NCBI GenBank assembly: GCA_900542035.1
Contig: UQMJ01000003.1
Span: 90,196 to 154,195, forward strand
Reading direction: 5' to 3'
Length of the DNA stretch: 64,000 nucleotides
From: an uncultured Clostridium sp.
GTDB taxonomy: Bacteria > Bacillota > Clostridia > Lachnospirales > Lachnospiraceae
In this document: piece after piece, positions 42,343 through 51,530 of the stretch
How positions within the stretch are numbered: position 1 is the stretch's first letter
Layout: every line of letters starts with the position of its first letter
The notes under the pieces: model-generated
What the model saw: the letters and a program-made list of their open reading frames with translations, nothing else
Databases searched by the model: none
Told to the model about the DNA's origin: nothing
Made by a program: the position numbers and the translations under genes

Positions 42343-43602
42343 CTATTTCCGGAATACCAATACTTCCTTTTCATACTTTTCTGCTTCTTCGAACCAGCTC
42401 TCATCTGCAGCTGTACCGCACTGGCGGCAGTATTCCTCCCATACGTCTCCAAACGGATACAGCTTCAATTCCTCCTGCATTACCATCAGACGGCTCATCT
42501 CATTTTCCTCCTGAAGCTTCTTTAACAGCTCATTCGGCGTGCAGAGCGCAGACAGCAGGGCCTTCTGGATTCCCCGAAATCCTACTGTCCATGCGCTGAT
42601 CCGGTTAATGCTGGCGTCAAAATAATCCAGCGCAATATACACTCGATCCAAAGCGTCATTGCGGACAATCTCTTTGGCAATCTCTCTGGTTTCATCATCA
42701 AACAGCACCACATGATCGCTGTCCCACCGGACCGGTCTGGTTACATGAAGGGCAATCTCCGGAAAAAAGCACAATAACGCCGGTATTTTATCCGATACCA
42801 CCTCAGTCGGATGGTAATGGCCATTGTCCATTAAAGGCAGCACCCCTTCGTGAGACGCCGCAAATGATAAGGCGAACTCAGCAGAACCTGCCGTATAGGA
42901 TTCCACGCCGATTCCAAACACTTTGGACTCGACACAAGGTTTTACCAGATTTTTGTCATAGGGTTCGGATAAAATCTGCTCGATGGAATCTTTATACCGC
43001 ATTCTTGGCGTCATCCGATCTGCCGGAATGTCTTTATAACCGTCCCCAATCCAGATGTTCATGACACAGGGGATTCCCGTTTCCTCTGCAAAATACTGGG
43101 AAATCCGGATGCAGGCCTTTCCATGATCGATCCAGAATCTGCGGGTTTCCTCATCCGGACTGGTAAGCGTCAGCCCGTCTTTTACCTTTTCATGGGAAAA
43201 AAACGTCGGATTAAAATCAATTCCCATCTGATGCTTTTTGGCAAATTCCACCCATTTTGCAAAATGCTTTGGTTCCAGTTTATCCCTGTCAACCTTCTCT
43301 CCATCCTCAAAAATTCCGTAGCTTGCATGAAGATTCAGTTTCTTTTTGCCAGGCATCAGACTGATGGCTTTTTCCATATCTGCCATTAATTCTTCCGGTG
43401 TTCTGGCCTTTCCAGGGTAATTTCCCGTAGCCTGGATTCCTCCGGTCAGCGGGCCGTCCTGGTCAAATCCTTTTACATCGTCTCCCTGCCAGCAGTGCAG
43501 GGAAACGGGGATGGTTTTCATTCGTTCAATCGCCGCGTCCGTATCGACCCCAATGGCTTTGTACCGTTCTCTTGCAGATTCATACCGTTCTTGTCTGTTC
43601 AT
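42343..43602 (-). CDS. rhaA: L-rhamnose isomerase RhaA
   Basis: A 419-residue metal-dependent isomerase, L-rhamnose to L-rhamnulose. Typical stretches: VSLHCWQGDDVKGFD, GIQATGNYPGKARTPEEL, KKLNLHASYG, IDFNPTFFSHEKVKDGLTLTSPD, NIWIGDGYKDIP, GVESYTAGSAEFAL, LMDNGHYHPTEVVSDKI (metal ligands) and ALDYFDASINRISAWTVG. Length and motif set are standard. It follows rhaB by 12 bases. Confidence 0.96.
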   Translation of the reverse strand: MNRQERYESARERYKAIGVDTDAAIERMKTIPVSLHCWQGDDVKGFDQDGPLTGGIQATGNYPGKARTPEELMADMEKAISLMPGKKKLNLHASYGIFEDGEKVDRDKLEPKHFAKWVEFAKKHQMGIDFNPTFFSHEKVKDGLTLTSPDEETRRFWIDHGKACIRISQYFAEETGIPCVMNIWIGDGYKDIPADRMTPRMRYKDSIEQILSEPYDKNLVKPCVESKVFGIGVESYTAGSAEFALSFAASHEGVLPLMDNGHYHPTEVVSDKIPALLCFFPEIALHVTRPVRWDSDHVVLFDDETREIAKEIVRNDALDRVYIALDYFDASINRISAWTVGFRGIQKALLSALCTPNELLKKLQEENEMSRLMVMQEELKLYPFGDVWEEYCRQCGTAADESWFEEAEKYEKEVLVFRK

Positions 43603-43614
43603 CTTTCATCCTCC

Positions 43615-45009
43615 TTACTGTTCATTCCTTGTAAAGGAACGTTTTACACACGCCCTTGCTTCGAAAAGTCCGTCAAATTCCTGATTGGCTATCATCTGTG
43701 CCATCAGGTTTCCAATTGCCGTAGCCTCTGAAGGGCCGGCCAGAATCCGGCGTCCGGATGCCTGGGCCGTCAGCCGGTTCAGGTAAGAAGCGTTAGAACC
43801 TCCTCCTACGATGTGAATCGTATCATAGTGTTTTCCGGTCAATGCTTCTATTTCCTCTGCCGTCTCTCTATAGCTGTCTGCCAGGCTTTTATAAATGACC
43901 GCCGCAAGCTCTCCCGCAGTCTCCGGTACCGGCTGTCCTGAGTTTCGGCAGACTTCCTGGATGGCGGCAATCATCTGATCCGGCGCTAAAAATGCCTGGT
44001 CATTTACCGGTACCCTGGATGGAAAGTCTGTCTCCTCTGCCATCTGGCACAGCTGCCCAAACGAATATGCATCCTTTAATTCATGGCGCACAGACTGAAT
44101 CATCCACAATCCCATGATATTTTTCAGATACCGGTACCGATATTCATATCCGCCTTCATTAGTAAAGTTCCGTTTCCTGCTTTCTTCGCTGCAGACAGCG
44201 TCAGGAAGCTCCGTTCCCATTAAAGACCAGGTTCCCGAACTGATATACAGACAGTCTTCTTCCAGACAGGGAACTGCCATTACCGCCGACGCTGTATCGT
44301 GGGTGGCCGGAAGCACCACCTGGCAGGAAAATCCTACTTCTTTTTCCACTTCTTCTAGAAAAGTCCCTACAAAGGTTCCTGGCTGGCATAACGGCAGAAA
44401 CATCCTGTCCGGATATCCCAGCTGTTCGATCAGTTCCCAGTCCCAGTCTCTGGTGCGGGCATTTACCAGCTGGGAAGAAGTCGCGTTGGTGTATTCCGAA
44501 CACTTTTTTCCAGTCAATAAGAAATGAAAATAATCCGGAAGCATGAGAAACGTCTCTGCCTGCTCCAGATATTCCGGATGATGTTCCTTTACTGCCATTA
44601 ACTGGTAAATGGTATTAAACATCTGTTTCTGGATTCCTGTCCGGCGGTACAGCTTCTGCTCTGGAATGCATTCATAGACCTTTTCATCCATTCCCTTTGT
44701 CCGGCTGTCCCGATAACCGTAAGTTTTTCCTAAAATCCGGTCCTCTTTGTCTAACAGCACGTAATCCACTGCCCAGGTATCAATTCCCATAGAATACGGG
44801 ATTTTCCCTTCCGCCTTGCACTTCTTTAATCCTGTCTTGATTTCCTCAAACAGATGGTTTAAATCCCAGCAAAGGCTTCCGCCCTGTTTCTTCATTCCAT
44901 TGGGAAACCGGTACATCTCCTCCAGAACCATCCGTCCGTCCTCCAGATGGCCCAGAATATGCCTGCCTCCAGACGCTCCAATATCTACTGCCAAATAATA
45001 AGTTGTCAT
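43615..45009 (-). CDS. rhaB: rhamnulokinase RhaB
   Basis: A 464-residue FGGY-family kinase that phosphorylates L-rhamnulose at O1. YYLAVDIGASGGRHILG forms the first phosphate-binding loop; GIDTWAVDYVLLD, VVLPATHDTASAVMAVP (catalytic Asp) and YISSGTWSLMGTE follow, with IHIVGGGSNASYLNRLTAQASGRRILAGPSEATAIGNLMAQ at the adenosine-binding end. First gene of the operon; GGAGG precedes the ATG. No rhamnose transporter lies in the cluster. Confidence 0.95.
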   Translation of the reverse strand: MTTYYLAVDIGASGGRHILGHLEDGRMVLEEMYRFPNGMKKQGGSLCWDLNHLFEEIKTGLKKCKAEGKIPYSMGIDTWAVDYVLLDKEDRILGKTYGYRDSRTKGMDEKVYECIPEQKLYRRTGIQKQMFNTIYQLMAVKEHHPEYLEQAETFLMLPDYFHFLLTGKKCSEYTNATSSQLVNARTRDWDWELIEQLGYPDRMFLPLCQPGTFVGTFLEEVEKEVGFSCQVVLPATHDTASAVMAVPCLEEDCLYISSGTWSLMGTELPDAVCSEESRKRNFTNEGGYEYRYRYLKNIMGLWMIQSVRHELKDAYSFGQLCQMAEETDFPSRVPVNDQAFLAPDQMIAAIQEVCRNSGQPVPETAGELAAVIYKSLADSYRETAEEIEALTGKHYDTIHIVGGGSNASYLNRLTAQASGRRILAGPSEATAIGNLMAQMIANQEFDGLFEARACVKRSFTRNEQ

Positions 45010-45170
45010 AAACCGCCCTCCTGTTTTCTTTATTGTACCGTCTGCACAGGAAGAAAAAAAGAACTGGTTTTGTCAAAAAAACTGTCCTTATTTGCAATTC
45101 TGTGATACCATATAAAAAAGCTTCACAGCGCCCGTATACAGAGACCGTACGCCTAAAAGGAGGATTTCCC
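45010..45170. promoter_or_regulatory. divergent rhaB / AraC-regulator control region
   Basis: 161 bases between the divergent start codons. On the minus strand TACAAT (45032-45037) is a good -10 for rhaB but has only a poor -35, as expected of an activator-dependent promoter. Direct repeats (AACTGG.../AACTGTCC, about 45062-45087) are candidate regulator sites. For the plus strand TATAAA near 45110 is the best -10 guess. Confidence 0.5.
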
Positions 45171-46124
45171 ATGAATCAGGAACTTTTACAGCAGCTTGGC
45201 CAGATAACCGAAGAAGAACAGCGGATTTTAGACGGATTTTCCATTGATCCTTCTATTTATTCAGACGATCCCTCTTTTATTATTGACAGCCGCAAAATGC
45301 TGCAAAACGGCAAGCTGATCCAGGTGCGCCCCCATACCCGTTTTGTTCATTTTCCCAGACATACCCACAATTATGTAGAAATGATCTATATGTGTTCCGG
45401 ACAAACCACACACATCATCAACACCACTGCCCTGACCCTCCATGAAGGGGAACTGCTTTTATTAAACCAGCACGCGTCCCAGGAAATCCTGCCAGCTGGA
45501 AAAGAGGATATTGCTGTAAATTTTATCATCCTTCCGGAATTTTTCGACCAGACGCTGTCCATGCTTGGATCGGAATCGGGTCTTCTTAGGGACTTTGTAG
45601 TAGGATGCCTCCAATCCCTGGACTCTCCCGTATCCTTCCTTCATTTTCAGGTTTCCGGCGTTCTTCCGGTGCAGAATTTAATCGAAAACCTGGTGTGGAC
45701 CATCTCCAACGGCATCCAGAATAAACGGCTGATGAACCAGGTTACCATGGGTCTGCTCTTTCTTCAGCTTTTAAACCACATGGACAAGCTGACCACGGGA
45801 GGAAGTTCTTATGAACAGGAAATCCTGATGAATGTGTTCCAATATATTGAAGAACATTATCGGGACGGCAGTCTGACGCTGCTTGCCTCCCAATTGGGCT
45901 GTGAGCTTACCTGGCTGTCCAAAACCATCAAGCGGCTGACCGGATCGACCTACACCCAGCTGGTACAAAAAAAGCGGCTGAACCAGGCCTGCTTTCTCCT
46001 GCGCTCAACCGCTTTATCTGTATTAGATGTCAGTATGGCTGTGGGCTATGATAATTTCAGCTATTTCCACCGCATTTTTAAACAGGAAACCGGAATGTCA
46101 CCGCGTTCTTACCGCATCCTCTAA
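45171..46124 (+). CDS. AraC-family regulator of rhamnose genes (cupin + HTH)
   Basis: A 317-residue transcription factor. An N-terminal cupin-type sensing domain (about 45-130: RPHTRFVHFPRHTHNYVEMIYMCSGQTTHII) is followed by a C-terminal double helix-turn-helix (about 215-317: YIEEHYRDGSLTLLASQLGCELTWLSKTIKRLTGSTYTQLVQKKRLNQACFLLRST; DVSMAVGYDNFSYFHRIFKQETGMSPRSYR). AGGAGG decides the start at 45171; an in-frame ATG further upstream lies inside the promoter region. It is divergent from rhaB, so rhamnose-responsive activation is likely. Its 3' end overlaps the convergent hem fusion gene by 27 bases. Confidence 0.9.
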   Translation: MNQELLQQLGQITEEEQRILDGFSIDPSIYSDDPSFIIDSRKMLQNGKLIQVRPHTRFVHFPRHTHNYVEMIYMCSGQTTHIINTTALTLHEGELLLLNQHASQEILPAGKEDIAVNFIILPEFFDQTLSMLGSESGLLRDFVVGCLQSLDSPVSFLHFQVSGVLPVQNLIENLVWTISNGIQNKRLMNQVTMGLLFLQLLNHMDKLTTGGSSYEQEILMNVFQYIEEHYRDGSLTLLASQLGCELTWLSKTIKRLTGSTYTQLVQKKRLNQACFLLRSTALSVLDVSMAVGYDNFSYFHRIFKQETGMSPRSYRIL

Positions 46125-48545
46125 GATGCACTCTGCCAGGCCGGAAATGGAAAATTCTCCTGCAATCCTGTCTGCTGGAAATCCTGCCTGCTCCAGAACC
46201 TTGGCCGTTACATCCCCGATGGCGGTCAGGGTGGTTTCTTTTAACACGTTCCGGTCCTCTTCTGCCAGATTTTCTAAGAAGCTTTCTACTCCGGATCCGC
46301 TGGCAAAGGTCAGATAATCCAGACCTTTTATAGTCTCTGCCAGCTCCCTTCCTTCCAGTCCCAGACTTTTTACGTCATATAACGGAACGTCCTCGTAGGA
46401 AATTCCTGCCTGGGATAAAATCCTGGTCAAATCTTCGGATCCTCTGACTGCACGGGGAATCAGAATCTTGTCTTCCGGCTTTAACTGCCCTGCCAGTCCG
46501 TGGGCCAGGCTTTCGGTACAATACTGTTCTGGAATATAATCCGCCCGAAGGCCATGAACCCGCAGTTCTCTGTCCGTTCCTTTGCCTACTGCCGCCAGCT
46601 TTACATGACCCAGGCTTCTGTAATCCCTGCCGCTGTCCAACAGGGCTTTTAAGAAAATCCGGACGCCATTGGCGCTGGTAAAGGCAATCCAGGTATAGGA
46701 AGGCAGCTCTCTAAGACAGTTCTGTACGGGCATCGTATCTGCCAGAGATACCACATCCATGACTGCAATCTTTTCTACCTGGGCTCCCTGGTCTTTTAAA
46801 ACCGTTTCCAGTCTTCCAGTAAAAGAAGGCGTACCGGTAATTCCCACTTTTATGCCGGACAGAGGCCGCTTATAGGTACTTTCCATGTGAAGTTCTGTTA
46901 CGTCTCCTACTACAATAATGGCTGGAGAACCGATTCCTTCCCTGCGGCATTTTTCCCCAATGTCTTCCAGGGTTCCCCGCACCGTTTTCTGCTCTGGAAG
47001 GGTTCCGTTCTGAATCACTGCCGCCGGCGTAGAAAGAGGCCGTCCCTGATTGACCAGGCTCTGGCAGATTTCTTCCAGATGGCTTAATCCCATTAAAAAT
47101 ACCAGGGTACCGGACAGTTTTCCAAACTCTTTTAAATCTTCCGGAACTCCGTTTTCCTTTGTATGTCCGGTCATAACGTGGAAACTTCTGCTCATTCCCC
47201 TGTGGGTAATGGGAATACCGGCAGACGCCAGGGCTGCAATGGCAGAGGTAACGCCGGAAACCACCTCATAGGCAATTCCCTCTTTCTGAAGTTCCAGAAT
47301 TTCTTCCCCGCCGCGGCCAAATACAAAGGGATCTCCCCCTTTCAGACGCACCACGTTCCGTCCTTTTTTCGCCTGTTCCACTAACACCTGATTGATTTCT
47401 TCCTGTTTCATGAAATGGTGTCCGGCCCGTTTGCCTACGTAAATTTTTTCGCATTCCGGACGGACCTCATTTAACAGTTCCTCTGATGCCAGGGAATCAT
47501 ACACCACTGCGTCGCAGGCTTTCAGCGCTTCCATTCCTTTTACCGTAATCAGCTCCGGATCTCCAGGCCCTGCGCCTACCAGGGTCACAAATCCCGTCCG
47601 GTTCTTTAATGTATCCGCTACTGCTTTTGCCGCCTCTTTCCAGTCGCAAACAGCGCCTTCCCAGAATGCAGAAACGGTTTTGCCGCTCTCTCCCTGGTAG
47701 ATTCCGCGGACCGTCAGTTTTCCATCTTTTATCTGGCTGCACACACCAATCGGCTCATGGCATCCGGCATTTAAAAGGCGAAGAATCCGCCTTTCCACCT
47801 GGAACGAAAGCAAGGTGTCCGGATCGCAGATTCGTCTGGCCGCTTCATTGACCTCGTCGCCTTTTCTTCCTTCCACTGCCAGAATCCCCTGGCATCCGGC
47901 TGGAATCATTTCGTCCCAGTCCAGATAGTGGAAGCACAGGTTCTTCTCCGGAATCTGGACCTTTGTCTCCCGATCCGCCTCTGCCAGAATTTCCAGCCTC
48001 TTTAACCCAGCGGCTGCCAGAATAATGGCGTCATACTGTCCTTCTAACAGCTTCTTTAAACGGGTCTGGACATTGCCCCGCAGATTTTCGCAGACTGCCG
48101 GTACGCCCCAAAGCTTCTTTCCCAACGCTTCGATCTGGATTTTCCGGCGCAGACTGGAGGTTCCCACTACAATGGCTTCTCCTCTTCCCGCTTTTTCTTC
48201 CACAATACCGTCCATTCTGGTCACTACCACATCGCGGACGTCAGCCCGCTTCGGCACGCCTACGATTTCCAGGCCTTCTGCCAGCTCCATCGGCAAATCC
48301 TTTGCGCTGTGAACCGCAAAATCAATCTCTCCTTTTTGAAGGGCTTCTTCAAATTCCGATACAAAAACACCTTTGCCGCCAAATTCCAGCAACGGTTTAT
48401 CTAATATCTTATCTCCTGTGGTCTGTTTCAGCACCAGTTCCACTTCCAGGCCAGGAGTTTCTTCTTTCATCCTGTCGGCAGCCAGGCAGGTCTGTTTTAC
48501 TGCCAGCTCGCTTTTTCTGGTTCCGATCCGGACTGTCTGCTTCAT
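46098..48545 (-). CDS. HemC-CobA-HemD triple fusion (PBG deaminase / uroporphyrinogen-III methyltransferase / uroporphyrinogen-III synthase)
   Basis: An 815-residue three-enzyme protein that turns porphobilinogen into precorrin-2. HemC covers about 1-312: IGTRKSELAVKQT, DFAVHSAKDLP, GTSSLRRKIQ, and NAGCHEPIG with dipyrromethane Cys C262. CobA/SUMT covers about 317-555: VTLVGAGPGDPELITVKG, YVGKRAGHHFMKQEEIN, RLKGGDPFVFGRGGEE, GIPITHRG. HemD covers about 563-815: VGITGTPSFTGRLETVLKDQGAQV, IAFTSANGVRIF, YLTFASGSGVESF. Such tetrapyrrole enzymes are usually two or three separate proteins. It is the third gene after hemA and sirC, supplying siroheme for AsrC and substrate for cobalamin. No hemB or hemL follows; the gene ends convergently inside the AraC gene. 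Confidence 0.94.
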   Translation of the reverse strand: MKQTVRIGTRKSELAVKQTCLAADRMKEETPGLEVELVLKQTTGDKILDKPLLEFGGKGVFVSEFEEALQKGEIDFAVHSAKDLPMELAEGLEIVGVPKRADVRDVVVTRMDGIVEEKAGRGEAIVVGTSSLRRKIQIEALGKKLWGVPAVCENLRGNVQTRLKKLLEGQYDAIILAAAGLKRLEILAEADRETKVQIPEKNLCFHYLDWDEMIPAGCQGILAVEGRKGDEVNEAARRICDPDTLLSFQVERRILRLLNAGCHEPIGVCSQIKDGKLTVRGIYQGESGKTVSAFWEGAVCDWKEAAKAVADTLKNRTGFVTLVGAGPGDPELITVKGMEALKACDAVVYDSLASEELLNEVRPECEKIYVGKRAGHHFMKQEEINQVLVEQAKKGRNVVRLKGGDPFVFGRGGEEILELQKEGIAYEVVSGVTSAIAALASAGIPITHRGMSRSFHVMTGHTKENGVPEDLKEFGKLSGTLVFLMGLSHLEEICQSLVNQGRPLSTPAAVIQNGTLPEQKTVRGTLEDIGEKCRREGIGSPAIIVVGDVTELHMESTYKRPLSGIKVGITGTPSFTGRLETVLKDQGAQVEKIAVMDVVSLADTMPVQNCLRELPSYTWIAFTSANGVRIFLKALLDSGRDYRSLGHVKLAAVGKGTDRELRVHGLRADYIPEQYCTESLAHGLAGQLKPEDKILIPRAVRGSEDLTRILSQAGISYEDVPLYDVKSLGLEGRELAETIKGLDYLTFASGSGVESFLENLAEEDRNVLKETTLTAIGDVTAKVLEQAGFPADRIAGEFSISGLAECILEDAVRTR

Positions 48546-48561
48546 TTTGATCCATCCTCTC

Positions 48562-49200
48562 TTATTTCGTCATCCATTCATTTTTTACCTGGTCAATCAG
48601 TTCCTCCACCATCCGATCATTCAGACTGCATCCATGGGCTCTTCCCACATCCACCATGCGTTTAAAAATGACTGTACGCTGGGAAAGATCCGGAACCCTT
48701 ATCTTTACAAAATCCCGATATTCCCCTAACTGTCTGACCAGACGGCCATACCCTTCCGGAATAACGCCGCGGATTTTCTGTTTTAAATCCTGGGTTACCG
48801 TAGGGCTTTTTCCACCGGAAGAAATCCCGATGACAACGTCGTCTTCCCTTACGATGGATGGGAAAATAAAGCTGCATTCCTCTTTTACATCTACCACATT
48901 TACCGGAATCCGATTTTTTCTGCAGCTTAAAGAAATCTGCCGGTTTAACGCCGGATCGTCGGTAGCGGCTACCACAAAATCCGCCTCCTTTAGATCCTCC
49001 ATGTAAAAGTCCCGTTCTTTTAGCAGAACGCCGGACTGTTCTGCCAGTTCCTTTAATTCCGGCGCAAACTCCGGAGACACTACCGTAATCGCAGGGCCAT
49101 AGGGTAGAAGCACTTCCACCTTTCTGAGGGCTACCATTCCCCCGCCTGCGATCAGACACTTCTGATTTTCTATATCCACAAAAAATGGAAAATATGCCAT
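48562..49200 (-). CDS. sirC: precorrin-2 dehydrogenase (siroheme branch, Met8/SirC type)
   Basis: A 212-residue NAD+-dependent enzyme that oxidises precorrin-2 to sirohydrochlorin. The Rossmann part reads MAYFPFFVDIENQKCLIAGGGMVALRKVEVLLPYGPAITVVSPE; later VVAATDDPALNRQISLSCRKNRIPVNVVD and FIFPSIVREDDVVIGISSGGKSPTVTQDLKQKI are hallmark family strings. The C-terminal ~60 residues are a short helical region; the methyltransferase is on the neighbouring fusion. Ferrochelation may be done by this Met8-type protein or elsewhere. Four bases after hemA, 16 before the fusion gene. Confidence 0.93.
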   Translation of the reverse strand: MAYFPFFVDIENQKCLIAGGGMVALRKVEVLLPYGPAITVVSPEFAPELKELAEQSGVLLKERDFYMEDLKEADFVVAATDDPALNRQISLSCRKNRIPVNVVDVKEECSFIFPSIVREDDVVIGISSGGKSPTVTQDLKQKIRGVIPEGYGRLVRQLGEYRDFVKIRVPDLSQRTVIFKRMVDVGRAHGCSLNDRMVEELIDQVKNEWMTK

Positions 49201-49204
49201 AGGT

Positions 49205-50365
49205 TTATTCCTCTATCCATTCTCCAATGTGATCCATCACATTGAGGACTACTTTTAGTTCTTCGCTGCTTACATGATCCCGAATCCGGTACAAAATCGT
49301 ATCCAGGGAATGGTTCTGGAAGGTTTCCTTCCACTGTCCCATTTTCTGGAAGCAGGGATGAAACAGCAGCTCTCTTTTGCATTCATCCAGCTCTTCTTCC
49401 ATAATTTCCCTGGCCGCATCCAGTTCTTTCAGCTTCATCTGGTTATTGGTTTTGGAAAGCTGGTCAAAAAAGTCAATATCGTATAACGTAACTCCGGAAA
49501 TCTCTCCAATAGCCGGATCGACATCAATGGGTACTGCAACGTCGATAAACAGCCGCTTCTTATTGGTTGTTAATACCTGTTCCAGCTTTTCTGCTACAAC
49601 CGTATAATGGGGGCTGGAAGTGGCGCTGATAATAATATCCGCGTCTTCCATGTAGGAGTACCGCTCTGCATAATCCACCAGATGAATGTGGCTGCTCTTC
49701 CACTGGAAGGTCAGATCCGACTTGTGGCTGCGGACGGTTCCGTACACTTCAATTCCGGATTTACTTAAAATGTTCTTTGCAATGGTGCTTCCGATTTTTC
49801 CTGTAACACCCATAATCAGCACCTTTTTCTCCTGGGATCCTTCCTTTTCAAAATGGAATACCTCGTTTGCAACCAGAGTTGCAATAGAAACCGGAGTTCT
49901 GGACAAATTGGTGTCTGTCTTGGTCTTTTTCGCACAGGTAATGGCCTTCTGGAAGATCACATTGGTCTCGTAATCGGCCGCCTTTTCTTCCAGTGTCATC
50001 TGGTAAGCGTCTTTTACCTGTCCTAAAATCTCGTCTTCTCCTAAAACCATAGAGTCCAGTCCGCAGCATACCTTAAAAATATGGGCAACGGTCTGTTCCT
50101 CACTATATATATTTAAATACTGCAAAAGCTCTTCTAAGCGGATCTGTTTCAGATCTGCCACAGCATTCTGAAGAGTAGAAATGGCTTTTTTGCTTCCAGA
50201 TACGTAAAATTCGCTGCGGTTGCAGGTACACAGCACGACTGCGCCGTTAATTTCGCTGCTGGCCAAAAGCCGTTTTAACAATGTTTTCTTTTCTTCCTTA
50301 GAAAATGCAAATTTCTCCCTGACTGAAACAGGCGCTTTTTTATGGCTTACGCTGATACAGTACAT
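49205..50365 (-). CDS. hemA: glutamyl-tRNA reductase HemA
   Basis: A 386-residue enzyme that reduces glutamyl-tRNA(Glu) to glutamate-1-semialdehyde, the entry to C5 tetrapyrrole synthesis. It starts YCISVSHKKAPVSVREKFAF and has VVLCTCNRSEFYVSG with the catalytic Cys, CCGLDSMVLGEDEILGQVKDAY, KKVLIMGVTGKIGSTIAKNIL (NADPH site) and a divergent C-terminal helical domain. The start at 50365 is an ATG with GGAG 9 bases upstream; an in-frame TTG five codons earlier lies inside that ribosome site. First of three tetrapyrrole genes; it follows the asr operon with only a terminator hairpin between. Confidence 0.92.
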   Translation of the reverse strand: MYCISVSHKKAPVSVREKFAFSKEEKKTLLKRLLASSEINGAVVLCTCNRSEFYVSGSKKAISTLQNAVADLKQIRLEELLQYLNIYSEEQTVAHIFKVCCGLDSMVLGEDEILGQVKDAYQMTLEEKAADYETNVIFQKAITCAKKTKTDTNLSRTPVSIATLVANEVFHFEKEGSQEKKVLIMGVTGKIGSTIAKNILSKSGIEVYGTVRSHKSDLTFQWKSSHIHLVDYAERYSYMEDADIIISATSSPHYTVVAEKLEQVLTTNKKRLFIDVAVPIDVDPAIGEISGVTLYDIDFFDQLSKTNNQMKLKELDAAREIMEEELDECKRELLFHPCFQKMGQWKETFQNHSLDTILYRIRDHVSSEELKVVLNVMDHIGEWIEE

Positions 50366-50389
50366 ATTTTTCTTCTCCAATCTAATGCA

Positions 50390-50430
50390 ATAAAAGGGCT
50401 GCCGCAGAATTGTTCTGCAGCAACCCCTCT
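50390..50430 (-). terminator. terminator (possibly leaky) between asrC and hemA
   Basis: On the minus strand GGGTTGCTGCAGAA and TTCTGCGGCAGCCC pair over 14 positions with few mismatches, followed by TTTTATT. It lies 25 bases before the hemA start. I see no clear promoter between it and hemA, so some read-through from asrABC into hemA is plausible. Confidence 0.8.
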
Positions 50431-50477
50431 TATTTTAAAAAATACGATTTCTTAACTTTGCACCCTGTTGACAATGC

Positions 50478-51512
50478 TTACTGCGGGCCTGCCTTGTGAT
50501 GCTTGGAAACTGGCTTAACATGGATGTTTGCTCTCTGCTCTGCCTCTGCCCAGTAGATCTCGTCTGCTACCTTAGCCTCTGGATTCAGCTCAACGCCGTC
50601 CAGAATCATTTCTTTAAACTTCACATAACCAGCTCTGTCGATCAGGTGTCCGCCATGGAGATACTCTGGCTTGTAGTCCATTACCCATGCGGAGAACTTC
50701 TGCCAGTTTGCAAACATACCTAAAACAACATCCTCAGTTACCCAGTTTAAGAACAGTTTGCCCATACGTGGGAACTGCTTGCCGGAACGTCCGCCCAGGG
50801 TAACACGCCATAAGTGCTGGTCTCCTCTGGTCCATCCGCCGGTAGGACAAGCGATAACACACTCGCCGCAGCCTACGCAGCAGCAGGTATCTTTATCAAT
50901 CTTACCGTGGTCGTTTAAGGAAAGAACGCCGGTTGCGTGATGCTCACAAGCCTTTACGCAGGCGCCGCATCCAATACAACGCTCCTGGTCGTAAACCATC
51001 TTGTAGATACCCATTACACCGAAGTCATTGAAGTTACCCTTTGCACAGTCGTTTGGACATCCTGCAACGGAAACCTTAATGTGGTAGTGGCTTGGGAATA
51101 TCAGCTTCTCGATCTTCTTTGCCATCTCATGGGTATTGGCATTTGCCTTAATACAATGAGAGTTACCGATACAAGCCATAACGTTTCTGGCGCCGATGGT
51201 TGGATAACCCTGATCATCGGACTCCATATCGCAGTCGCACATATCAATGTTGACATCCTTGATGTAGTCTTTAATTAAAGCGTTTACAGCAGGAATGTTC
51301 TCATATTTGATGCCAGGCACGTTTAAGGTCTGACGCATACCCATATGGAATGTGCCGTTGCCGTACTTCTCGCACAGCTCCTGAACCAGTGACAAATGCT
51401 TTGCATCAATCAGAGCGCCAGGAACACGGAGCTGAAGCATGAACTCTCCAGGTACCTTGGACTGTCTGAAACAGTTAATTCGTGTCTTTTTAACGTCAAT
51501 ATCGTGATTCAT
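50478..51512 (-). CDS. asrC: anaerobic sulfite reductase subunit C (siroheme/4Fe-4S)
   Basis: A 344-residue catalytic subunit that reduces sulfite to sulfide with six electrons. The siroheme-4Fe-4S ligands are seen as ACIGNSHC (Cys-x5-Cys, about 113-120) and GCPNDCAKGNFNDFG (Cys-x3-Cys). Two ferredoxin-type clusters follow at CIGCGACVKACEHH and CVGCGECVIACPTGGW. The N-terminal HMGMRQTLNVPGIKYENIP is the siroheme-binding domain of the family. Last gene of asrABC; the siroheme genes come directly afterwards on the same strand. Confidence 0.96.
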   Translation of the reverse strand: MNHDIDVKKTRINCFRQSKVPGEFMLQLRVPGALIDAKHLSLVQELCEKYGNGTFHMGMRQTLNVPGIKYENIPAVNALIKDYIKDVNIDMCDCDMESDDQGYPTIGARNVMACIGNSHCIKANANTHEMAKKIEKLIFPSHYHIKVSVAGCPNDCAKGNFNDFGVMGIYKMVYDQERCIGCGACVKACEHHATGVLSLNDHGKIDKDTCCCVGCGECVIACPTGGWTRGDQHLWRVTLGGRSGKQFPRMGKLFLNWVTEDVVLGMFANWQKFSAWVMDYKPEYLHGGHLIDRAGYVKFKEMILDGVELNPEAKVADEIYWAEAEQRANIHVKPVSKHHKAGPQ

Positions 51513-51530
51513 TCTTGTCCGCCCCTTTCT

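Noticed and set aside
41474..45009. A rhamnose transporter within the rhamnose cluster
   Set aside because: No membrane protein is encoded between rhaB and rhaM; uptake must come from elsewhere.
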